From assembly GCA_002791475.1 (NCBI GenBank), contig PFXE01000006.1:1-15686 (forward strand): a DNA stretch of 15,686 nt, read 5' to 3'. Below are positions 1 through 6,169 of this stretch, piece after piece (positions within the stretch are counted from its first letter, which is position 1; every line of letters begins with the position of its first letter). Both the position numbers and the translations under genes were made by a program. The DNA is from Candidatus Zambryskibacteria bacterium CG_4_9_14_3_um_filter_40_16 (GTDB taxonomy: Bacteria; Patescibacteriota; Minisyncoccia; Phycocordibacterales; Zambryskibacteraceae). Under the pieces are notes generated by a model that saw only the letters and a list, made by a program, of their open reading frames with translations, had not been told where the DNA came from and did not search any database.

Positions 1-15
1 CTTAAGTAACAATTG

Positions 16-44
16 GTTTAAAACACATTGTGTTTAAACTTTTT
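16..44 (+). terminator. Possible AT-rich hairpin terminator
   Basis: An imperfect inverted repeat pairs bases 21-27 with 29-35 and, past one bulged A, 16-19 with 36-39. Five Ts follow at 40-44. A second perfect inverted repeat (36-42 with 45-51) and a nine-base direct repeat (40-48 and 49-57) overlap it. It could end a plus-strand transcript that starts left of the window. The U-tract lies on the wrong side for the minus-strand gene ending at 52. The stem is AT-rich and weak, so this is tentative. Confidence 0.3.
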
Positions 45-51
45 AAAGTTT

Positions 52-675
52 TTAAAGTTTTTTCCAAACTGTAATTTTACCGACAATCCTTTCTATTGTA
101 TCGGCCGAACGTAGCTGGCGCGCTTCTTTTTTATTCAAAATCTTGGTGTGTTTGATATTATCCAACATATTATCTATATACCAAAGATTATTTTCATCAA
201 TTATCCAATTCTTCTTTATTTTTTTTAAATTAGCTGTCGCGTATGAGCGCAAAGTTTTTTCACCGTTACTGTTTAGAAAATATTCATGAAAATAAGACAT
301 TACTATTTCCCTTACAGATTTATAAACAGGGTCGCGATAACGAAGCGACGCGTGATTGGTCTTGCTAATTGCTCCCCACTTCCCTTCTTTCTTAAATAGT
401 GCAACGACATGACTTTCATCGTTAAATTTTGTCTTTAAATCAAGGAGTATTGGCCTATGGCCGTGATACATAAGTATTGCAGTGGCAAATATCGCGCCCT
501 CAAAACAGTGTGCTTTGTTTTTAACCAGTACATTTCTGGGAGAATAAAGTGTCTCTCCCCTTTTCTCAAAATTTATTGGCAAAGATTCTAAAAAATTTTG
601 AATTTTTTGGGGAGTATTCAATCTTTTGAACAACACATTTTCTTCTTTGTTCAGTTTTCTCCAAAATCTGTCCAT
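52..675 (-). CDS. Transglutaminase-like hypothetical protein
   Basis: This encodes 207 residues with no signal peptide or membrane segment, so it is probably cytoplasmic. The middle resembles a transglutaminase/cysteine-protease-like core. Cys57 sits in KAHCFEGA at the start of a hydrophobic helix, and His89 in ESHVVALF begins a strand that runs on to KWGAIS. That is the usual Cys-then-His spacing of the fold. The third catalytic residue, normally Asp about four residues after the Trp, is Ser104 here, with Asn107 close by, so activity is uncertain. The C-terminal third is basic. Substrate and role are unknown. The ATG at 675 is chosen because a -10-like TAGAAT lies six bases upstream. The gene is divergent from the SDR pair and its last codons run into an AT-rich repeat. 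Confidence 0.7.
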   Translation of the reverse strand: MDRFWRKLNKEENVLFKRLNTPQKIQNFLESLPINFEKRGETLYSPRNVLVKNKAHCFEGAIFATAILMYHGHRPILLDLKTKFNDESHVVALFKKEGKWGAISKTNHASLRYRDPVYKSVREIVMSYFHEYFLNSNGEKTLRSYATANLKKIKKNWIIDENNLWYIDNMLDNIKHTKILNKKEARQLRSADTIERIVGKITVWKKL

Positions 676-681
676 ACAATC

Positions 682-708
682 ATTCTATATGATTTTACAT
701 ATAAGCAA
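682..708 (-). promoter_or_regulatory. Promoter of transglutaminase-like gene, leaderless spacing
   Basis: Read on the minus strand, TAGAAT occupies 687-682 and exactly six bases separate it from the ATG at 675. The expected transcription start would therefore be the A of the start codon. The -35 is poor: TTGCTT at 708-703 has only a 15-base spacer. It overlaps the plus-strand promoter of the first SDR gene. Confidence 0.45.
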
Positions 709-722
709 GAAAAGATTATTAT
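694..722 (+). promoter_or_regulatory. Promoter of first SDR gene
   Basis: TTTACA (694-699), a 17-base spacer and TATTAT (717-722) make a good sigma-70 type promoter. The expected start is near 729, only about four bases before the ATG at 733. It lies between and overlaps the divergent promoter elements of the minus-strand gene, so the two promoters may interfere. Confidence 0.5.
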
Positions 723-732
723 ACATACCTCT

Positions 733-1452
733 ATGGATAAGCTAAAAAACAAAACAATAATAGTAGTGGGAGCAAGCGGAGGAATAGGTAGCGCGCTGTC
801 GCGAGTGTTTTATGGAGAAGGGGCAAATGTGGTCCTTTCTGCACGCACAGAAGACAAGCTCGTCGCTCTTGCGAAGACATTGGGTGACGATCGCACCCTG
901 GTGGTTCCCGCCGATGCGACAAATATTGATAGTATTCGTTCCGTTTTTAAAATAGCCGTAAATAAATTCAAGCACATAGACGCTGTTATCATTACAGCCG
1001 GAACATGGGACAGACTCTCACACGAAAATACCTGCGAGGAAGCAGTGGAAAAATTGGACAAACACTACAAAGCCATACTGACACCGACCTTTGTTGTCTC
1101 TTTCGTTGCTCAAGAATTTTTTAAGAATCAAGGGTTTGGTCTTATAGCAAACATCTCTTCCCACGCGGCTATTCGCCCGGAACTTCCTGGAAATCTTTCC
1201 TACGGGCCGGCAAAAGCCGCGGCAAGACACTTTATGTTAGCGCTTCGTAGCGAATTAAAAGGAACTGGTATAAGAGTAACGGATATTCAACCCGCAATAG
1301 TCAACACGCCTGACAACTCTTCAATGCTCAATACCGACGAAAAACGCAAACAAGCTGTTCAACCGGAAACAATTGCGCAGTGGATAGTTGAAAATTTTGA
1401 CAACAAAGACATCCCTGCGGAAAAACTTTTTGATAGCAATGTGGTTTTGTAA
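733..1452 (+). CDS. Short-chain dehydrogenase/reductase, copy 1
   Basis: This is a 239-residue SDR-family oxidoreductase with a Rossmann fold binding NAD(P)H; its substrate is unknown. The nucleotide-binding motif GASGGIG is at 13-19. The catalytic Ser is 143 (NISSHAA), and Tyr157 and Lys161 form YxxxK. The usual NNAG motif is degenerate (IITAGTW). The Asn of the SDR tetrad appears replaced by Ile, and Ser and Tyr are 14 apart rather than the common 13. An upstream in-frame ATG at 598 would add 45 residues, but it lies inside the opposite gene and upstream of the promoter, so ATG 733 is chosen. There is no clear Shine-Dalgarno. The next gene is a collinear paralogue 93 bases downstream. Confidence 0.85.
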   Translation: MDKLKNKTIIVVGASGGIGSALSRVFYGEGANVVLSARTEDKLVALAKTLGDDRTLVVPADATNIDSIRSVFKIAVNKFKHIDAVIITAGTWDRLSHENTCEEAVEKLDKHYKAILTPTFVVSFVAQEFFKNQGFGLIANISSHAAIRPELPGNLSYGPAKAAARHFMLALRSELKGTGIRVTDIQPAIVNTPDNSSMLNTDEKRKQAVQPETIAQWIVENFDNKDIPAEKLFDSNVVL

Positions 1453-1475
1453 CGGAACATTAAATAACATTCTTC

Positions 1476-1504
1476 TTGCAAATTAGTAAAAATTGTGTTA
1501 GGGT
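1476..1504 (+). promoter_or_regulatory. Promoter of second SDR gene
   Basis: TTGCAA (1476-1481), a 17-base spacer and TAGGGT (1499-1504), preceded by TG at 1496-1497, form an extended -10 promoter. The predicted start near 1511 leaves a leader of about 35 bases that contains a strong ribosome binding site. The second SDR gene may therefore be expressed separately from the first. Confidence 0.4.
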
Positions 1505-1533
1505 TGGGGTGGAATACTGAACATATCACACAC

Positions 1534-1543
1534 AAGGAGGAGG
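1534..1543 (+). promoter_or_regulatory. Strong Shine-Dalgarno site
   Basis: AAGGAGGAGG lies just upstream of the ATG at 1546 and is the only near-perfect anti-16S match before any start in the window. It decides the start of the second SDR gene over the in-frame GTG at 1495. Confidence 0.85.
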
Positions 1544-1545
1544 AC

Positions 1546-2313
1546 ATGGGTGAAGTTGCTGGCAGGGTTGTAATCGTCGTTGGGGCAAGCGGAGGAATAG
1601 GGAGAATAATCTCAAGAGAGTTTCACAATGAGGGAGCCACGGTGGTTCTCGTGGCACGAAAGGTGCCAAAGCTTGAGGAGTTGGCAAACCAGCTCGGAAA
1701 CAAGCGCACAAAAGTTATACCCACTGACGCAAGCGTACCTGCGGATGTGGAGAGACTCTTTGCCGAAACGGTAAAAATGTTCGGTAAGGTGGACGCGGTG
1801 GTGATTTCCACCGGTAACTGGTCTCCAGTTTCAATTGACACTGACCTTAAAGAAGCCGTGGAGCAAGCCGAGCAGGACTTCCGTGCACACTTCTTGACGG
1901 TGTACACCGTTGGTCTCTGCGCTCAAAGATTTTTCCGAAAGCAGAGCTTCGGCGGATTGATCGTCAACATTTCCTCGCATGTTGCAGACCGCGCAAATCT
2001 CGTTGGAAATCTCTCTTACGGAAGTGCGAAGGCAGCAGCTAGTCGCTTCCTCAATGGAATTCGTTTTGAGATTTTTAACGAGACAAACAGGATTCGGCAT
2101 GACGAAGAATCAGACACCTTCGTTCCTCGAATTAGGGTAACGGAAATCAAACCCGCTATCGTGAATACCCACGACAACAAGCATCTCCTTCCGACAAAAG
2201 AGATGCGTGACTTGGCGGTTCAGCCAGAAGAGATTTCCGGCTGGATTATCAAGCATTTCAATGATGTAAAGCTTCCTGTGTGCAAAAGCTTTACGTCCGA
2301 AGTAACTGTTTAA
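1546..2313 (+). CDS. Short-chain dehydrogenase/reductase, copy 2
   Basis: This 255-residue SDR protein is a paralogue of the preceding gene along its whole length. Shared landmarks are GASGGIG (13-19), NISSH with Ser144, LSYG with Tyr158 and Lys162, PAIVNT, and a C-terminal AVQPE block. NNAG is again degenerate (ISTGNW) and the tetrad Asn position appears to be His. About 15 extra charged residues (NRIRHDEESDTF region) precede IRVTEIKPA, where SDRs carry the substrate-side loop, so the substrate or partner may differ from copy 1. The start is fixed by the strong Shine-Dalgarno. Local base composition looks somewhat more GC-rich than its left and right neighbours. A terminator follows. Cofactor preference and substrate cannot be read from the sequence. 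Confidence 0.87.
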   Translation: MGEVAGRVVIVVGASGGIGRIISREFHNEGATVVLVARKVPKLEELANQLGNKRTKVIPTDASVPADVERLFAETVKMFGKVDAVVISTGNWSPVSIDTDLKEAVEQAEQDFRAHFLTVYTVGLCAQRFFRKQSFGGLIVNISSHVADRANLVGNLSYGSAKAAASRFLNGIRFEIFNETNRIRHDEESDTFVPRIRVTEIKPAIVNTHDNKHLLPTKEMRDLAVQPEEISGWIIKHFNDVKLPVCKSFTSEVTV

Positions 2314-2330
2314 GTTGTTTTTGGGCCCCC

Positions 2331-2365
2331 AAACACCCCTCCACACACAGGTGGGGTGTTTTTTT
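2331..2365 (+). terminator. Rho-independent terminator after SDR pair
   Basis: A nine-base stem (2331-2339 with 2353-2361) continues past a T-T mismatch into two further G-C pairs. The loop is seven bases (2343-2349), and a seven-T run ends at 2365. It begins 17 bases after the stop codon of the second SDR gene and separates it from the carboxypeptidase gene. Confidence 0.9.
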
Positions 2366-2420
2366 AAAAAACTGCCAAAATACATATCTGGCTCACCGTT
2401 TATGGCATTTTATAAAACCA

Positions 2421-2429
2421 TGCTAGAAT
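2421..2429 (+). promoter_or_regulatory. Extended -10 promoter of vanY-like gene, leaderless spacing
   Basis: TGCTAGAAT gives an extended -10 with the hexamer at 2424-2429. Exactly six bases follow before the ATG at 2436, so the predicted transcript begins with the start codon. No good -35 is seen at the expected distance, which is tolerable for an extended -10 promoter. Confidence 0.5.
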
Positions 2430-2435
2430 CCATTG

Positions 2436-3308
2436 ATGATTAAAATAGCCGAGTGGCTACATAAAGGGAAAAATCGTCAAACTATTTCCATAATAATCAT
2501 ATTTATAGCCGTACTTATTCTTGGTTATGGAACTTTAGAGTACTATAAAATCCAAAAGGAACTTGGGTCCCATATTGACGGGCTTAGCATGTCTTTGGCG
2601 AGTTTAGACCAAAAGAATATTGAATTAAAAAATACTTTGACGGCAGAAAGGTTAAAAAATGATTTTTTTGAAAATCAAATTAATGGCATTTCTTCTACCG
2701 TCAATCGTTTACAAAAATTAAGTGAAACCGACAAAGAGCTTCTGCAAAAATATTCAAAAGTTTATTTTTTAAACGAAAACTATACTCCTGACAATTTATC
2801 AGTGATAAACGAACAATACCTGTATGAAAAAAATAGAAACCATCAAGTTCACTCTCAAGTTCTGCCATATCTAACAGAACTTTTAGACACGGCAAAAATA
2901 GACGGCATTGCAATACAAATTATTTCCTCCTTTCGTTCTTTTGGCGAACAAAGTAGCCTAAAAAATGAATACGCAGTTCAGTATGGTTCCGGAGCCAATA
3001 CTTTTTCCGCAGACCAAGGATATTCTGAACACCAGCTTGGAACCGCCTTGGATTTCACAACACCGAAAACAGGAACAACATTTTCCAAATTTAAAGAAAC
3101 TGACGCCTACAAGTGGCTTCTTAATAATGCTTACAAATTTGGCTTCACGCTCTCTTATCCGGAAGGCAATACTTTTTATCAATTTGAACCTTGGCACTGG
3201 AGATTTGTTGGCACAACCCTGTCTGCCAGATTGCATGAAGAAAATAAATTTTTTTATGACCTAGAACAACGAGATATTGACTCGTACTTGATATCAATAT
3301 TCAACTAA
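2436..3308 (+). CDS. Membrane-anchored D-alanyl-D-alanine carboxypeptidase (VanY/M15B)
   Basis: This 290-residue peptidase probably trims the terminal D-Ala from peptidoglycan stem peptides outside the membrane. A membrane segment spans about residues 17-34, followed by a likely coiled-coil stalk (about 40-95) and the M15B catalytic domain from about 120. The zinc motif SEHQLGTALD supplies His199 and Asp206; EPWHW supplies catalytic Glu251 and zinc ligand His254, so the active site looks intact. ATG 2436 is preferred to TTG 2433 because it fits the leaderless promoter spacing. There is no Shine-Dalgarno. It lies 78 bases before the pilus operon in the same direction. Local wall remodelling for the pilus is possible but is inference. 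Confidence 0.88.
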   Translation: MIKIAEWLHKGKNRQTISIIIIFIAVLILGYGTLEYYKIQKELGSHIDGLSMSLASLDQKNIELKNTLTAERLKNDFFENQINGISSTVNRLQKLSETDKELLQKYSKVYFLNENYTPDNLSVINEQYLYEKNRNHQVHSQVLPYLTELLDTAKIDGIAIQIISSFRSFGEQSSLKNEYAVQYGSGANTFSADQGYSEHQLGTALDFTTPKTGTTFSKFKETDAYKWLLNNAYKFGFTLSYPEGNTFYQFEPWHWRFVGTTLSARLHEENKFFYDLEQRDIDSYLISIFN

Positions 3309-3325
3309 TTCAAAAAAGACCAGTA

Positions 3326-3354
3326 TTGTCTCTCGATAAAATTTATAGTAGAGT
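3326..3354 (+). promoter_or_regulatory. Possible promoter of pilus operon
   Basis: TTGTCT (3326-3331), a 17-base spacer and TAGAGT (3349-3354) fit a sigma-70 type promoter. The predicted start near 3361 gives a 26-base leader before the pilB ATG. TATAGT at 3344-3349 is an alternative -10. No terminator is visible after the carboxypeptidase gene, so some read-through into the operon is likely. Confidence 0.35.
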
Positions 3355-3386
3355 GATTGCCACAATAATACTGAAGTTTTAAACTT

Positions 3387-4601
3387 ATGGACTCAAAAAT
3401 AAAAGAGGAGGTGGCAAAAGGAGAGGGCGCGTCAATAATCAACCTAGTTGATTACCTTATAGAGAGAGCGCATGAAATAGGCGCCTCGGACATTCACATA
3501 GACCCATCAGAAAAAAATGTAAGAGTGAGAATGAGAATTGATGGAGTCTTGCACAACATCTGCGAACTTACCAAAAAAATTCATCCAGAGATGATTTCAA
3601 GAATAAAGGTTCTGTCAAGAATGAGGACGGACGAACATGAGTCCACGCAAGATGGAAGATTCCGTTATTCTTTCCCAAATACCAATAAATTTATTGATAC
3701 ACGTGTTTCCATCGCTCCGACATATCACGGCGAGAACGCGGTGTTGAGATTACTTTCTGATAAGGCGGGGAATTTTAATCTGGAGAGTTTGGGTTTTTCT
3801 GAAAGTGACAGAGAAAAAATCACATCGGCTCTAAAAAAACCCAGCGGGATGATTCTGGCAACGGGTCCTACGGGTTCCGGTAAAACAACAACGCTTTATA
3901 CGTTGATAAAAATGCTAAATTCAAAGGATGTTTCCATAGTCACCATTGAAGACCCCATAGAGTATGCCGTGGACGGTGTGGAACAAATACAGATAAATTC
4001 TCGTACGGGTCTGACTTTTGCCAACGGATTGCGCTCAATACTTCGCCAAGACCCGAATATTATAATGGTGGGCGAAATTAGAGACTCTGAAACTGCCAGT
4101 ATTTCGGTTAATACGGCTCTAACGGGTCATCTTATGCTTTCAACTCTTCACACAAATGACTCCGCCACCACGCTCCCCCGACTTCTTGATATGGGGGTTG
4201 AGGCGTACTTGGTGGCATCCACTATAAATATTGCAATAGGACAAAGATTGGTAAGAAAAATTTGTCAACACTGCAAAACAGAAAACAAGGTATCAGACGC
4301 CCTAAAACAAAGTCTTTCCAACACATCACTATCCGAACTCATAAATAAACAAGAAAATCTTTTTCGAGGAATGGGGTGCAATAGATGTAACGGTAGCGGA
4401 TACTCCGGCAGAATATGTATTAACGAAATCTTGGTTGCGGACGATGAAATTCGTGAGGCAATACTAAAAAAGGCTTCGTCAAGCGATCTTAGAAAAATTG
4501 CTATAAAAAACGGCATGACTTCCATGCTTAATGACGGTTATTATAAAGCGATGAATGGGCAGACTACTATAGAGGAAATACTTAGAGTGGTTCATGAATA
4601 A
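3387..4601 (+). CDS. pilB: Type IV pilus assembly ATPase, PilB/GspE family, short form
   Basis: This 404-residue hexameric secretion ATPase would power pilus extension at the cytoplasmic face of the inner membrane. The N2-type domain (about 17-130, including GASDIHIDP) is followed by the RecA-like core. Walker A GPTGSGKT is at 160-167, the Asp-box region around TIEDPIEY, Walker B near VGEIRD with Glu230, and the His-box at LSTLHTND. A tetracysteine zinc module (Cys293, Cys296, Cys331, Cys334) is typical of PilB/GspE and absent from the retraction ATPase PilT. Usual PilB proteins are about 560 residues; the N-terminal MshEN-like N1 domain is missing, so coupling to PilM-type partners or c-di-GMP through that domain is not expected. 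Its stop codon lies inside the start of pilC (8-base overlap). Confidence 0.9.
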   Translation: MDSKIKEEVAKGEGASIINLVDYLIERAHEIGASDIHIDPSEKNVRVRMRIDGVLHNICELTKKIHPEMISRIKVLSRMRTDEHESTQDGRFRYSFPNTNKFIDTRVSIAPTYHGENAVLRLLSDKAGNFNLESLGFSESDREKITSALKKPSGMILATGPTGSGKTTTLYTLIKMLNSKDVSIVTIEDPIEYAVDGVEQIQINSRTGLTFANGLRSILRQDPNIIMVGEIRDSETASISVNTALTGHLMLSTLHTNDSATTLPRLLDMGVEAYLVASTINIAIGQRLVRKICQHCKTENKVSDALKQSLSNTSLSELINKQENLFRGMGCNRCNGSGYSGRICINEILVADDEIREAILKKASSSDLRKIAIKNGMTSMLNDGYYKAMNGQTTIEEILRVVHE

Positions 4602-5709
4602 AAAAAATACCAGTTCAAAAGAGGTTGGGGTAAAATTAAAAAACAACCACATTTCGGTTTTAAGATTAACAATCAAGCAACAAACTTTTTTCGCGAAGAG
4701 ACTTTCTTTTTTGTTGAAAGCCGGAATACCTTTGGTGGAAAGTCTACGAATGCTAGAAGAGCAAACTTTTTCAAAGAAATACGCAAAAATTTTAAAACTA
4801 ATAACGGAAAGTGTGTCTGGTGGTCAAACACTTTCTGCCAGTCTTTCAAAATTTAGAGGGATGTTTGGTTCTTTTGCCATAAACATAATCAGTGTCGGAG
4901 AAATGACCGGGATACTAAGCGAAAACCTTGACTACCTTGCCGAAGAACTGAAGAAGAAACACTCTCTTCGCAAAAAATTAATAGGCTCTTTCATATATCC
5001 AGCACTGATTGCGGTCGCGACGCTTGGAATTACTTCTTTTCTTATGATTTATTTGTTTCCAAAACTAATGCCTGTATTTAACAGTCTGAAGGTGGAACTG
5101 CCAATAAGCACAAGGACCGTAATATGGCTAAGCGATTTTCTTCGCCACTATGGCTTCTACTTGGTTATTGTTTTGATATTTTTAGTTATTATTTTCATAA
5201 TCTCATTAAACAAAAGTAAGGGTTTTCACCTGTTTATTGACAGAACTATTTTAAGAATACCTTTGGTTGGTACCATTGTTCAATATTATAACTTGGCAAA
5301 TTTAAGCAGAACCCTTGGGCTGTTGCTCAAGGGAGGAATGACTCCAAGCGAAGCCATTCCCATTACCGCAAAAACCACCAATAACAGAGTGTACAGAAGA
5401 GAAATAATGGCTCTTTCTCACACCGTAAATAGAGGGGAAAAAATTTCTAGCCACTTTAAGAATGACGCCAAACTTTTCCCGGAAATTCTAGGACAAATTG
5501 TGTCTGTTGGGGAACGCAGCGGCAATTTGCCCGATTCGCTTATATACCTCTCCGATCTGTACGAAAATGAGGTTGATGATTTTACAAAAAATCTTTCAAG
5601 TCTTATTGAACCCGTTTTAATGATAATTATGGGTATAGTGGTTGGTTTTATTGCCATATCAATAATTAGTCCCATATATGGAATTACCCAAAATCTCCAA
5701 GTCAATTAA
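4594..5709 (+). CDS. pilC: Type IV pilus inner-membrane platform protein PilC/GspF
   Basis: This 371-residue polytopic membrane protein would form the platform that the PilB ATPase turns to add pilin subunits. Two GspF domains are visible. The first begins around residue 32 (FAKRLSFLLKAGIPLVESL) and the second around 240 (SRTLGLLLKGGMTPSEAI). Each is followed by the family signature of a conserved VGE (VGEMTG, VGERSG). Membrane segments are predicted near 134-155, 187-205 and 340-362. The length is close to that of the family. The ATG overlaps the end of pilB by 8 bases, without a good Shine-Dalgarno, which suggests translational coupling. The following pilin gene starts 32 bases before this gene ends. 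Confidence 0.92.
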   Translation: MNKKNTSSKEVGVKLKNNHISVLRLTIKQQTFFAKRLSFLLKAGIPLVESLRMLEEQTFSKKYAKILKLITESVSGGQTLSASLSKFRGMFGSFAINIISVGEMTGILSENLDYLAEELKKKHSLRKKLIGSFIYPALIAVATLGITSFLMIYLFPKLMPVFNSLKVELPISTRTVIWLSDFLRHYGFYLVIVLIFLVIIFIISLNKSKGFHLFIDRTILRIPLVGTIVQYYNLANLSRTLGLLLKGGMTPSEAIPITAKTTNNRVYRREIMALSHTVNRGEKISSHFKNDAKLFPEILGQIVSVGERSGNLPDSLIYLSDLYENEVDDFTKNLSSLIEPVLMIIMGIVVGFIAISIISPIYGITQNLQVN

Positions 5710-6169
5710 AGATTTACAAAACAAAAATTTTGGATTTACTCTTATTGAAATCCTCATAGTTGTTGCTATTTTAAGCACGATTATAAGCTTGGGCCTTTTT
5801 TTCAGTATAGACAGTTATAAGGGTTATATTTTTCTATCGGAAAGAGATAATATCGTTAATGTTTTGGAAAAAGCAAGAAACCGGGCGCTAATAAATCAGT
5901 ACGGTGTGCCTCACGGGGTTTGTTATGATGACAAAGAAAGTGAATATATATTATTCGGTGGTGCGGTATTTGATGCTTTTGATGAAAGAAATGAAAACAT
6001 TTCCGGAAGTAAAATTGTGCAGATTTCAGGTTTTCCGTTGTGTGGTTCTGGAAATGAGATTCTGTTTTCAGAACTTAGCGCCGAGACTTCGGACAATCAA
6101 ATAAACTTAACCGGTGGAAGAAAAGATTTCAATATAACTATAAACAAAGAAGGTGGAATCAATTGGTAA
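5678..6169 (+). CDS. Minor prepilin, GspH/FimT(FimU)-like
   Basis: This 163-residue prepilin-like protein is the first of four in a row. A 19-residue basic leader ends in Gly19, followed by FTLIEILIVVAIL, the class III cleavage site with Phe at +1 and Glu at +5. The mature protein continues with EKARNRALINQYGVPHGV, a pattern typical of GspH/FimT pseudopilins, and ends in a beta-rich region. Two Cys residues (HGVCYDD and FPLCGSG) could form a disulfide if the protein is exported. Its position as the first of the H-I-J-K order supports a tip-complex subunit sitting just below the I-J-K trimer. The ATG overlaps pilC by 32 bases, and no other start allows a proper leader. Confidence 0.82.
   Translation: MELPKISKSIKDLQNKNFGFTLIEILIVVAILSTIISLGLFFSIDSYKGYIFLSERDNIVNVLEKARNRALINQYGVPHGVCYDDKESEYILFGGAVFDAFDERNENISGSKIVQISGFPLCGSGNEILFSELSAETSDNQINLTGGRKDFNITINKEGGINW

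Noticed and set aside
598..732. In-frame upstream ATG for the first SDR gene, adding 45 residues
   Set aside because: The extension lies in the opposite gene's coding region and upstream of the best promoter, and the extra residues do not resemble an SDR N-terminus. ATG 733 gives the normal start just before the Rossmann motif.
1495..1545. GTG start for the second SDR gene
   Set aside because: It would place the strong Shine-Dalgarno inside the coding region. ATG 1546 has ideal spacing from it and matches the start of its paralogue.
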